This document shows, one piece after another, positions 18,178 to 25,555 of a stretch of 28,683 bases of DNA. Where the stretch lies: NCBI GenBank assembly GCA_964475385.1, contig CAYYWV010000023.1:1-28683 (forward strand). Direction: 5' to 3'. The notes beneath the pieces are model-generated. The model was not told the DNA's origin. It made no database searches and saw nothing but the letters and a program-made list of their open reading frames with translations. Both the position numbers and the translations under genes were made by a program. Origin of the DNA: CAYYWV01 sp964475385. GTDB lineage: Bacteria > Pseudomonadota > Alphaproteobacteria > JAAXGF01. Within the stretch, counting starts at the first letter, position 1; each line of letters begins with the position of its first letter.

Positions 18178-18673
18178 GGGTCTGCGCATGATCGGGCAAG
18201 GGCTCGTCTATCTCGCCTTCGGGGCGGCGCTCGCCTACGCCTCGAACCGGCCGCTCTATACGCACTTTCCCGAAGACCAGGCGCTTATCAAGGTGAGCCT
18301 CAACCACAGCGGCAAGCCCAAGGGCGGCTGCCGCCAGCGCAGCGCGGCCGAGCTCGAGGCGCTGGCCCAGAACATGCGCCGCGCGACGGTGTGCTCGCGC
18401 GAGCGGGTTCCAATCCGAATCGAGATCCGGCTCGACGGCAAGCCGCTGCTCGCCGAGACCCTTCAACCGGGCGGCCTGCGCCGCGACGGCCCGGCCCGGC
18501 TTTACCGCCGCTTCCGCGTCGCCCCCGGCCCCCACCGGATCGAGGCCCGGCTGCGCGACAGCCGGCGCAAGGAGGGCTTCGACTACGTCAAGACCGCCGA
18601 GGTCACGCTTGCGCCAGCGCAGAATTTCGTGATCGACTTCCGGTCCGAGACCGGAGGCTTCCTGTTCCGATGA
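18170..18673 (+). CDS. Membrane-anchored periplasmic protein of unknown function
   Basis: A 167-residue protein, start ATG overlapping the fusion gene by 8 bases. One N-terminal hydrophobic segment (about 7-25) is likely an uncleaved anchor or signal peptide. The remainder is hydrophilic and rich in predicted beta strands (IRIEIRLDGKPLLAE, RLYRRFRVAPGPHRIEARL), suggesting an immunoglobulin-like or PEGA-like fold. Two cysteines (GGCRQR, ATVCSRER) could pair in the periplasm. I recognise no named family. Being embedded between the cytochrome b fusion and hemerythrin, it is probably an accessory of the reductase island; that is contextual inference only. Confidence 0.75.
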   Translation: MGKGLRMIGQGLVYLAFGAALAYASNRPLYTHFPEDQALIKVSLNHSGKPKGGCRQRSAAELEALAQNMRRATVCSRERVPIRIEIRLDGKPLLAETLQPGGLRRDGPARLYRRFRVAPGPHRIEARLRDSRRKEGFDYVKTAEVTLAPAQNFVIDFRSETGGFLFR

Positions 18674-18704
18674 GGCCGCTGAGCGCAAACAGCCGGAGCG
18701 CGCC

Positions 18705-19103
18705 ATGGCGCTGATCGAATGGAAAGATGCGTTCAAAGTCGGGATCGACTCGGTCGATCACGAGCACCGGGCGCTGATCGACCTGATCAACGACCTTCAC
18801 GGCAAGCTCGGCCCGGACGCCGAGCGCGAAGCGGTGATACGCGTCCTCGGCGAGATCTTCGCCCGGATTTCGGCCCATTTCGCGCTCGAAGAGGCGATCA
18901 TGCGGGAGAAAGGCTACGACGAGTTCGCCGCGCACAAGGCCGATCATGAGCGCCTGCTCGACGAGATCCGCGACATCATGGACGACGTCGAGACGGAGGC
19001 CGGCATCGACCTCGACGCGGTGCTTTCGACTCGCCTCGAGCGCTGGTTCACGGTCCACTTCCAGAGCTTCGACGCCCGCCTCCATCGCCATCTCGGCGAT
19101 TGA
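18705..19103 (+). CDS. Bacteriohemerythrin
   Basis: A 132-residue four-helix bundle with all ligands of the non-heme di-iron site: H21 (DHEHRAL), H58 and E62 (HFALEEAIM), H77 and H81 (HKADH), H118 and D123 (HFQSFD). The N-terminal IEWKDAFKVGIDSVD is typical. Single-domain hemerythrins bind O2 reversibly and some bind NO; roles include O2 delivery to membrane oxidases and NO or O2 buffering. It follows the preceding gene by 31 bases behind CGGAG, probably as the last gene of the island transcript. Its tail overlaps the convergent SRAP gene by 56 bases. Confidence 0.94.
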   Translation: MALIEWKDAFKVGIDSVDHEHRALIDLINDLHGKLGPDAEREAVIRVLGEIFARISAHFALEEAIMREKGYDEFAAHKADHERLLDEIRDIMDDVETEAGIDLDAVLSTRLERWFTVHFQSFDARLHRHLGD

Positions 19104-19785
19104 GAGGGGCAAGGGGCGCAATGCAGGCGGGATCGTCGTTGGCCGGACTGTTGACGCGGCGATCGACCGGATGGGCGACGAGGGCCTCCTCGGGCGCCGG
19201 GCGAAGAAGCTCGGCGAGCCGGGCGGGCGGCTGATCCGGCGCAAGCCAGAGATCGGCGGCCTCGGGCGTGAGAATCGCCGGCATCCGGTCGTGGATCGCA
19301 GCGAGCCGCGCGTTGGCCCCGGTGGTAACGATGGCGCAGCTTTCGACCGCCTCGCCGGCCCCGCCCCGCCAAACCTCCCACAGCCCGGCGAAGGCGAAGG
19401 GCGCATCGTCCGCGCGGCGAATGAACCAGGGCTGCTTTCCGCCGCCCGTCGTCCTTTGCCACTCGTAGAAGCCGTCGGCGAGCACCAGACAGCGCCGCGC
19501 GCGATAAGCGGCGCGAAAGGCCGGCTTCTCGGCGAGCGTTTCGGCGCGGGCGTTGATCAGGCGCGCGCCGATCGCCGCATCCTTCGCCCAGGCCGGGATC
19601 AACCCCCAGCGCAAAAGCGCGAACGCGCGAACGCGCTTCCCCGCCGGGGCAGGCGCGGTCCGCACGACGGCGACCGGCTGGGTCGGCGCGATGTTGTAGC
19701 GGGGCGCAAGATTGGCGGCGATCGCGACCTTGAAGGCCGCGGCCAAGGCGTGCGCCGGAGCGCGCAGGGTGAACCGCCCGCACAT
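19048..19785 (-). CDS. SOS response-associated peptidase (SRAP/YedK/HMCES family)
   Basis: A 245-residue SRAP protein. The family covalently traps abasic sites in single-stranded DNA through the amino-terminal cysteine. It begins MCGRF, giving C2 after methionine removal, and keeps the other active-site residues N78 (RLINAR), E108 (GFYEWQ) and H165 (IHDRMP). Length is typical, with a low-complexity tail (NRRDGDGGGRRSSGSG) that runs into the convergent hemerythrin gene. The overlap of tails may mean the last ~20 codons are not conserved. Housekeeping DNA protection; no link to the neighbouring island is evident. Confidence 0.93.
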   Translation of the reverse strand: MCGRFTLRAPAHALAAAFKVAIAANLAPRYNIAPTQPVAVVRTAPAPAGKRVRAFALLRWGLIPAWAKDAAIGARLINARAETLAEKPAFRAAYRARRCLVLADGFYEWQRTTGGGKQPWFIRRADDAPFAFAGLWEVWRGGAGEAVESCAIVTTGANARLAAIHDRMPAILTPEAADLWLAPDQPPARLAELLRPAPEEALVAHPVDRRVNSPANDDPACIAPLAPLNRRDGDGGGRRSSGSGP

Positions 19786-19829
19786 GGGTCGATCCTACCC
19801 GGGCGCTCCGGCGCGGCCAACACGGCCAG

Positions 19830-19855
19830 GCGATCAGGGCCGCGCGATCAGGGCC
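19830..19855. repeat. 12-base direct repeat at the end of the iron-binding protein gene
   Basis: GCGATCAGGGCC occurs at 19830-19841 and again at 19844-19855, the second copy spanning the gene's stop codon. Probably a small local duplication; no function suggested. Confidence 0.4.
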
Positions 19856-20951
19856 AGCCCGCGCGGTCGAAGATGCGGACCGCTTCGGCGTTGTTGTCGC
19901 CGAGGATCGTCAGATTGATGTCGTCGGCCTTGAAGGCGCCCCAGGCGGCGACGATGTCGGCCACCGGCACCCCCGGCTTGACCGGGTACTCGTAGACCGT
20001 TTCGGCGTAAAGCCGTTGGGCCTCGTCTCCGGCGAGGAACTCGATCAAGCGGCGCGCCTCCTCCGGGTGCTTGGCGTAGCGCGTCACCCCTGCGCCCGAG
20101 ACGTTGACGTGCACACCGAAGCTCTGCTGGTTGGGCCAGAAGACCGCGACCTTGGCGGCGGCCTCGCGGTCGCTCGCGCGCGGCGAGGCGACGAGCCGGG
20201 CGAGGTAATAGGTGTTGGCGATCGCCACGTCGCACTCGCCGGCCGCAACCGCGCGGATCTGGTCGCGGTCGCCCCCTTGGGGCCGGCGCGCGAAGTTGGC
20301 GACCATGCCGCGCGCCCAGTCCTCGGCCTTCGCGGGCCCGAGGTGATCGATCAGGGCGGCGAGAAGCGACTGGTTGTAAATGTTGTTCGACGACCGAATG
20401 CAGATCCGCCCCCGCCATTCGGGCCCCGCGAGCGCCTCATAGGTCGAAAGGGTCGCCGGATCGACCCGGTCGCGCGCGTACATGATGGGCCGCGCCCGGA
20501 GCGAAAGCCCGAACCACATGCGGTCGCGGTCGATGTACTGGGCCGGGATGGCCTTCTCGAGAAGCGGCGAATCGAGGCGCTGCAAAAGCCCCGCCGCCTT
20601 GGCCCGGGCGAGCCGGCCGGCGTCGGTGGTCAAAAGCACGTCCGCCGGCGTGTTCCTGCCTTCGCGCTTGAGCCGTTCGAGAAGCGCATCGGCCTTGCCG
20701 CTGACCAGGTTGACGGTGATCCCGGTCTCGGCCTCGAAGGCGTCGAACAGGGGCCGGATCAGAACTTCTTTCCGCGCCGAATACACGTTGACCTCGGCCG
20801 CTTGCGCGCCCGCCGCCGCGAGGGTTGCGGCCGCAAGGGCGAACCCGGCCGCAAGGACGCCGAGCCGCGCGCCGGCGCGCTTCTTCCTGTCCCGCCGGTC
20901 CGTTTTCGTCACCAAACTCCACGTCGTCGCGATACTCACCTGTTCCGTCAC
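19848..20951 (-). CDS. Fe(3+) ABC transporter periplasmic substrate-binding protein (FbpA/FutA-like)
   Basis: A 367-residue solute-binding protein of the ferric iron family. After a 28-residue charged leader comes a hydrophobic signal core and a cleavage site near AQAAE, then the mature start VNVYSARKE found in FutA/FbpA proteins. The paired tyrosines that bind iron are present as Y248-Y249 (IANTYYLARL). GTG at 20951 was chosen as start because AAGGAG sits 6 bases upstream; the frame extends further but without a signal peptide at its end. No permease or ATPase gene is adjacent: the next gene downstream is SRAP. A Fur-like box lies about 200 bases upstream, fitting iron repression. Confidence 0.92.
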   Translation of the reverse strand: MTEQVSIATTWSLVTKTDRRDRKKRAGARLGVLAAGFALAAATLAAAGAQAAEVNVYSARKEVLIRPLFDAFEAETGITVNLVSGKADALLERLKREGRNTPADVLLTTDAGRLARAKAAGLLQRLDSPLLEKAIPAQYIDRDRMWFGLSLRARPIMYARDRVDPATLSTYEALAGPEWRGRICIRSSNNIYNQSLLAALIDHLGPAKAEDWARGMVANFARRPQGGDRDQIRAVAAGECDVAIANTYYLARLVASPRASDREAAAKVAVFWPNQQSFGVHVNVSGAGVTRYAKHPEEARRLIEFLAGDEAQRLYAETVYEYPVKPGVPVADIVAAWGAFKADDINLTILGDNNAEAVRIFDRAGWP

Positions 20952-21141
20952 GATACGCTCCTTACGATCATCGGGCCGAGCGAAGCGCCGGCCGTCGGTT
21001 GCACTCTTCGCCTTTGCCGCCGCCCGGGTTGGCGGGGCTTGTCTGCTCGCCATGCTCCGGTTCAGACCGTCGGCCTTTTGCGGGTCTTCCATTCGGCCCA
21101 TTGGACCCTACCGGACCGAAGGCGACGGTCTGATTGAGATG

Positions 21142-21171
21142 ATTATAAATTGCGAATGCAAATCATTCGCA
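21142..21171 (-). promoter_or_regulatory. Fur-like box and -10 element for the iron-binding protein gene
   Basis: TGCAAAT-C-ATTCGCA (21157-21171) is a 7-1-7 dyad matching the TGnnAAT-n-ATTnnCA skeleton of Fur boxes. It overlaps a perfect 8-base inverted repeat TGCGAATG (21151-21158) / CATTCGCA (21164-21171). On the minus strand TATAAT (21142-21147) follows directly, so bound repressor would cover the promoter core. The leader to the GTG would be about 185 bases. No good -35 was seen. Confidence 0.55.
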
Positions 21172-21770
21172 TTTCTTCCTCGAAGGGTTACGCCGATTGC
21201 GCGACCGAGTCAAGCGCCTCGTTGCTCCGCGCGGCCCCGAACGCCACGGATCCAAAAGCGCATCCCAGCTATCCAAGCTGTAAGAGGAACGGCCTCAAGC
21301 CGGCGGCGAATGGCCTGGCCCCATTTTTGATCGTCCTCAAAAATCTTCTATTCCGTTATTTCTACATAAGAATCCCGACCCCCTCGGGACAGAGCGGCGC
21401 GAACCGCGCTCCGGCGCGCGGCCTTCCTTGCGCGCCTTGCGCCAAATCATTGACTCGGAAGCCATCTCTGGCGTACCAAAACAGTCTGGCGTGGGCGCGC
21501 GCCGGGGGCGTTGGCGGCTTCGGCCGCAAACGTCGCGCGAAAGCCCGATCGGCCTGGCGGAGCGCGGGATGCGGATGAGCGCGCTGCACGCGACCCCAGC
21601 CCGCTTTCGGGGCCGATACGCCAGGACACAGGGAGGACGCCTGAGCCTTTCGCTCGACCGGGGGCCGGGTGACTACCAGGGAGGACGAGCGGCGGTCCGG
21701 ATGGGCCGCCGCTCTGACCTTGCGAGCGGGCGCATTTTGGGGCGCATTTCGTTGGCGTTGCGCATGGGCG
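21172..21770. other. Gene-free stretch between the Fur-like box and rpmJ promoter
   Basis: About 600 bases. Open frames here (for example 21150-21578 plus, 21362-21928 minus) have arginine-rich shadow-like products and no ribosome binding sites. No tRNA cloverleaf was recognised. The middle part (21320-21370) is AT-rich and holds an 8-base inverted repeat. A small RNA cannot be excluded by eye. Confidence 0.5.
21323..21344. repeat. AT-rich perfect inverted repeat
   Basis: ATTTTTGA (21323-21330) and TCAAAAAT (21337-21344) are perfect complements around TCGTCC. It could be an operator or a weak hairpin; no gene start lies next to it. Confidence 0.4.
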
Positions 21771-21799
21771 TTGACAGCCGGCCGCGCTCTGCATAGGGT
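21771..21799 (+). promoter_or_regulatory. Sigma-70-type promoter of rpmJ
   Basis: TTGACA (21771-21776), a 17-base spacer and TAGGGT (21794-21799) give a consensus -35 and an alphaproteobacterial-style -10. Transcription would begin near 21806, about 55 bases before the rpmJ ATG. Confidence 0.7.
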
Positions 21800-21860
21800 G
21801 CGCCGCCTGCGTTGGGCCGCGCTGCGGCGGTCATGAGATGACGAGACACGAGACGACGCG

Positions 21861-21986
21861 ATGAAAGTCCGAAACTCGCTCAAGTCTTCCAAGAAGCGGC
21901 ACAAGGACTGCCGGGTCGTGCGCCGCAAGGGCCGGGTCTACCTGATCAACAAGACCAACCCCCGGTTCAAGGCCCGCCAGGGCTGA
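21861..21986 (+). CDS. rpmJ: 50S ribosomal protein L36 (C-minus form)
   Basis: A 41-residue basic protein reading MKVRNSLKSSKKRHKDCRVV at the start and ending INKTNPRFKARQG, matching the alphaproteobacterial bL36 form MKIRNSLKSL...RRKGRVYVINK. It has a single cysteine, so it lacks the zinc ribbon of C-plus L36. bL36 is a small structural protein of the large ribosomal subunit. It stands alone as a monocistronic gene with a strong promoter, as is usual in this class. No convincing Shine-Dalgarno is seen (GACGACGCG precedes the ATG). Confidence 0.95.
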   Translation: MKVRNSLKSSKKRHKDCRVVRRKGRVYLINKTNPRFKARQG

Positions 21987-22049
21987 GCGCTCCCGGCCTT
22001 CGGCCCGCCAACCCTCAGTCCCCCTTAACGCTTCCTTGCCCCGGCGGCG

Positions 22050-22081
22050 TTGACCTTTGCCTGACGCCCGACCACTATAGG
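22050..22081 (+). promoter_or_regulatory. Possible promoter of the glcDEF operon
   Basis: TTGACC (22050-22055) is followed after 17 bases by CACTAT (22073-22078), overlapping TATAGG (22076-22081) at 20 bases. It lies 53 bases before the glcD ATG in the 147-base gap after rpmJ. Confidence 0.45.
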
Positions 22082-22133
22082 CGCGCGACGCCGTGGCATC
22101 GCCGGGCGGCGCAGAACGGCGGAGGGCCTGCTC

Positions 22134-23621
22134 ATGAAAATGCCGGAACCGGATCGCGGGGTGATCGCCCGGCGCGACGAGATCGTCGCCGCTTTGCGCC
22201 GGATCCTTTCCGATGAGGCGGTCATCGCAAGCGAGAACGAGCTTCGCGCCTACGAGTGCGACGGGCTCACGGCGTATCACACTCTCCCGCTCGTCGTCGT
22301 GCTGCCCGAGACCACGGCGCAAGTCTCGGCCGTGCTCGCCTATTGCCACCGCGAAGGCGTCAAGGTGGTGCCGCGCGGCGCGGGCACCGGGCTTTCGGGC
22401 GGCGCGCTGCCGCTCGCCGACGGGGTGACGCTCGGGCTCGCCAAGTTCAACCGCATCCTCGACATCGACTTCGAGAACCGCTGCGTCGTCACCCAGCCCG
22501 GCGTCACCAACCTCGGGATCACGCGCGCGGTCGAGCACGCGGGCTTCTACTACGCCCCCGACCCGTCGAGCCAGATCGCCTGCTCGATCGGCGGCAACGT
22601 GGCCGAGAACTCGGGCGGCGTGCACTGCCTGAAGTACGGGGTCACGACCAACAACATTCTCGGCCTCGAGATCGTGCTGATGGACGGCGAGGTGGTGCGC
22701 CTCGGCGGCAAGCATCTCGACGCCGAGGGCTACGACCTGCTCGGCGTGCTCACGGGCTCGGAGGGGCTCCTCGGCGTGATCACCGAGGTCACGGTCCGCA
22801 TCCTGCGCAAGCCGGCGACCGCGCGGGCGCTTTTGATCGGCTTCCCGGCGATCGAGGCCGCGGGCGACTGCGTCGGCCGGGTGATCGCTTCCGGCGTCAT
22901 CCCCGGCGGCATGGAGATCATGGACGCCGCCGCCGTGCGCGCGGCCGAGGATTTCTGCCACGCGGGCTATCCGCTCGACGTGGAAGCGCTCCTCATCGTC
23001 GAGCTCGACGGCCCCAAGGTCGAGGTCGACCACCTGATCGAACGGGTCGCCGGGATCGCGCGCGACTGCGGCGCGACCACGATCCGCGCCAGCCAAAGCG
23101 AGGAGGAGCGCGAGCGCTTCTGGGCCGGGCGCAAGGCCGCCTTCCCCGCGGTGGGGCGCATCTCGCCCGACTACTACTGCATGGACGGCACCATCCCGCG
23201 CGCCCGCCTGCCCGAGGTGCTGCGCCGCATCGGCGAGATGAGCGAGCGTTTCGGCCTCGGCGTGGTCAATGTGTTCCACGCCGGCGACGGCAACTTGCAC
23301 CCGCTCATCATGTACGACGCCAACAAGCCGGGCGAGCTCGAAAAGACCGAGGCTTTCGGCGCCGAGATCCTCAAGCTCTGCGTCGAGGTCGGCGGCGTGC
23401 TGACCGGCGAGCACGGGGTCGGCATCGAGAAGCGCGACCTGATGCCGGTGATGTTCGACAAGGTCGATCTCGACCAGCAGCAGCGCCTCAAATGCGCCTT
23501 CGACCCCGACGGCCTGCTCAACCCCGGCAAGGTGTTCCCCACCCTGCACCGCTGCGCCGAGCTCGGCCAGATGCACGTTCACCGCGGCGCGGTCCGCTTT
23601 CCCGATCTTCCGCGGTTCTGA
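22134..23621 (+). CDS. glcD: Glycolate oxidase FAD-binding subunit GlcD
   Basis: A 495-residue FAD-linked oxidase of the vanillyl-alcohol-oxidase fold, the catalytic subunit that oxidises glycolate to glyoxylate (some relatives use D-lactate). The FAD pyrophosphate loop PRGAGTGLSGGALP is at residues 80-93. IACSIGGNVAENSGG and LTGSEGLLGVITE follow. The C-terminal substrate domain has NVFHAGDGNLHPLI and GEHGVGIEK, with the terminal NPGKVFP. Length matches GlcD (about 499). The ATG has GGAGGG 7 bases upstream. Its stop overlaps the glcE start by one base (TGATG). Confidence 0.95.
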   Translation: MKMPEPDRGVIARRDEIVAALRRILSDEAVIASENELRAYECDGLTAYHTLPLVVVLPETTAQVSAVLAYCHREGVKVVPRGAGTGLSGGALPLADGVTLGLAKFNRILDIDFENRCVVTQPGVTNLGITRAVEHAGFYYAPDPSSQIACSIGGNVAENSGGVHCLKYGVTTNNILGLEIVLMDGEVVRLGGKHLDAEGYDLLGVLTGSEGLLGVITEVTVRILRKPATARALLIGFPAIEAAGDCVGRVIASGVIPGGMEIMDAAAVRAAEDFCHAGYPLDVEALLIVELDGPKVEVDHLIERVAGIARDCGATTIRASQSEEERERFWAGRKAAFPAVGRISPDYYCMDGTIPRARLPEVLRRIGEMSERFGLGVVNVFHAGDGNLHPLIMYDANKPGELEKTEAFGAEILKLCVEVGGVLTGEHGVGIEKRDLMPVMFDKVDLDQQQRLKCAFDPDGLLNPGKVFPTLHRCAELGQMHVHRGAVRFPDLPRF

Positions 23622-24853
23622 TGATCGAAACCCTCAGGCCCGAGACCGAGGACCAGGTCCGCGATGTCGTGGCCTGGGCGGCGGCCGAGGAAAGCCCGCT
23701 CGAAGTCGTCGGCCGAGGAACCAAGCGCAGGCTCGGCCGCCCGGTCGAAGCCGACCGTCTGCTCGACCTTTCGGGGCTTTCGGGGATCGTCCTTTACGAG
23801 CCCGCCGAGCTGGTCATGAGCGCGCGGCCCGGCACGCCGCTCGCCGAGATCGAAGCCGCGCTCGCCGAGAACGGCCAGATGCTCGCCTTCGAGCCCGCCG
23901 ATCTCGGCCCGCTTCTCGGCGGCGAAAAAGAGACCGCCAGCATCGGCGGCGCGTTCGCCTGCAACCTCGCAGGCCCCCGGCGGATCAAGGCCGGCGGCGC
24001 GCGCGATCATCTCTTGGGCGTGCGCGCGGTGACCGGCCGCGGCGAGACGATCAAGGCCGGCGGGCGGGTGGTCAAGAACGTCACCGGCTATGACCTGTGC
24101 AAGCTGTTCGCTGGCTCTCACGGCACGCTCGCGGCGCTGACCGAGCTCACCTTCAAAGTGCTTCCCGCCGCCGAAGACGCGGCGACGGTGGCGCTGCGCG
24201 AGGCCGCCGACGCCGATGCGGTCCGCGCCATGACGGCGGCGATGGGAAGCCCGCACGAGGTCTCGGGCGCGGCGCACTTGCCGCCCCCTTGCGCCGCCGC
24301 CGCGGGCGTCGCGGCGCTCGGCGACGGACGGGCGGCGACCGTGGTCCGCATCGAAGGCCCCGGTCCTTCGGTCGCCCAGCGGGCCGAGGCGCTGGCGGCG
24401 CTTCTCGCCGCATTCGGCCCGGTCGAAATCCTGAACCAGGCCGACACGCATACGCTGTGGCGCGCGATTCGCGACGTTGCGGTGCTCGACGCCGGCGGCG
24501 GCCGGATCGTTTGGCGGCTTTCGGTGCCGCCGGCGGCGGGCGCGCGCGTGACGGCGGCGATCGCCGACAGGATCGAGAACGCAGCGTGGTTCTACGACTG
24601 GGCCGGGGGGCTGATCTGGCTCGCCCTTCCAGACGGCGGCGGCGAAGAGGACGGCGGCGCGGCCTGGGTGCGGGCGGCGATCGAAACGGAAGGCGGGCAC
24701 GCCACCCTGGTCCGGGCGGAGGCGGCCCTGCGCGCGCGCGTGCCCGTGTTCCAGCCCCAGCCCGCGCCGCTCGCCGCGCTCACCGCGCGGGTCAAGGACG
24801 GCTTCGATCCGCGCCGTATACTCAACCCGGGCCGCATGTACGCCGGTCTCTAG
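23621..24853 (+). CDS. glcE: Glycolate oxidase FAD-binding subunit GlcE
   Basis: A 410-residue shorter homologue of GlcD that partners with it in the membrane-associated glycolate dehydrogenase complex. The FAD domain is recognisable by VVGRGTKRRLG near residue 28, by ETASIGGAFACNLAGPRRIK, and by GGRVVKNVTGYDLCKLFAGS (typical of GlcE). The end is FDPRRILNPGRMYAGL. The start overlaps the glcD stop by one base; the long open frame upstream is a shadow inside glcD. The next gene follows after 24 bases. Confidence 0.94.
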   Translation: MIETLRPETEDQVRDVVAWAAAEESPLEVVGRGTKRRLGRPVEADRLLDLSGLSGIVLYEPAELVMSARPGTPLAEIEAALAENGQMLAFEPADLGPLLGGEKETASIGGAFACNLAGPRRIKAGGARDHLLGVRAVTGRGETIKAGGRVVKNVTGYDLCKLFAGSHGTLAALTELTFKVLPAAEDAATVALREAADADAVRAMTAAMGSPHEVSGAAHLPPPCAAAAGVAALGDGRAATVVRIEGPGPSVAQRAEALAALLAAFGPVEILNQADTHTLWRAIRDVAVLDAGGGRIVWRLSVPPAAGARVTAAIADRIENAAWFYDWAGGLIWLALPDGGGEEDGGAAWVRAAIETEGGHATLVRAEAALRARVPVFQPQPAPLAALTARVKDGFDPRRILNPGRMYAGL

Positions 24854-24877
24854 AGTCCCTGGGAGGAGGATGGTCCG

Positions 24878-25525
24878 ATGCGTATCGTTTTGGGGTTGAT
24901 CGTCTCGATCGCCTGGCTCGCCGCCGTCGCCTTCTATGTCATCGAGTACGTCGGCATCGAGAATGCGCTCGGCTTTCTGCCGACCGAGATCGCCCTATTC
25001 GTCACCGCCGCAGCGCTGCCGGTGGTTCTGGTCTGGGTTGCGGCCGGCGCCTTCCAGCAGGCGGCGGCGGCGCGGCGCACCGGAGCGGTCCTGCGGACGC
25101 TGGTCGAGAATCAGTCCCAGGCCGCGGCGGCTCAGCTCCGGGCCGCGCGTTGCCTGACCTTCTTGCGTTCGGCCGAGCTGATCGAACGCGAGCTCGGCGC
25201 GATCGCTCGCCGGATCGCCGCCTTTCTCCCGCCGGCCAAGGAGGGCGCGAACGCAGGCCGCACCGAGCCCGACGACGTCGAAGCCGCCTTCGAGGCGCTG
25301 CTCGACCCATCTCGGCGCGGTCCGCCCAAGGCCTTTCGGGCGTTGATCGACAAGCGCGCCGCCGGACGTTCGTTGGCGATCCGCTACTGCGACGCCTTCG
25401 AAGCGCTGCTCGGCGACTGCGATCTTTGCGACGAAGACGGTAAACTCCGCGCGCATTACGAGCGTTCGGTCATGGGCGAAGCGTACCGAATCCTCTGTGA
25501 GGCGCTCGACCGAAAGTCCGCATAA
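24878..25525 (+). CDS. Membrane protein of unknown function within the glycolate oxidase operon
   Basis: A 215-residue protein with two N-terminal hydrophobic helices (about 3-22 and 36-58), then a helical, alanine-rich, probably coiled-coil region (60-115) and a cytoplasmic tail with C171, C181 and C184 (RYCDAFEALLGDCDLCDEDG). I recognise no named family. It sits between glcE and glcF behind GGGAGGAGG. Co-transcription suggests either a membrane anchor for the soluble GlcDEF proteins or an unrelated insertion; the sequence cannot decide. Confidence 0.75.
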   Translation: MRIVLGLIVSIAWLAAVAFYVIEYVGIENALGFLPTEIALFVTAAALPVVLVWVAAGAFQQAAAARRTGAVLRTLVENQSQAAAAQLRAARCLTFLRSAELIERELGAIARRIAAFLPPAKEGANAGRTEPDDVEAAFEALLDPSRRGPPKAFRALIDKRAAGRSLAIRYCDAFEALLGDCDLCDEDGKLRAHYERSVMGEAYRILCEALDRKSA

Positions 25526-25555
25526 CGGCGCGCCTCTCTTGCAACCCACGGTACG

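Noticed and set aside
20855..20951. Twin-arginine signal in the iron-binding protein leader
   Set aside because: The leader has several paired arginines and lysines (RRDRKKR), but not the S-R-R-x-F-L-K pattern at the right distance from the hydrophobic core. A Sec-type signal is the simpler reading.
21150..21928. Open frames in the gap before rpmJ
   Set aside because: They start within or next to the Fur-like dyad or run antisense through rpmJ. Products are rich in arginine, alanine and proline with no family resemblance.
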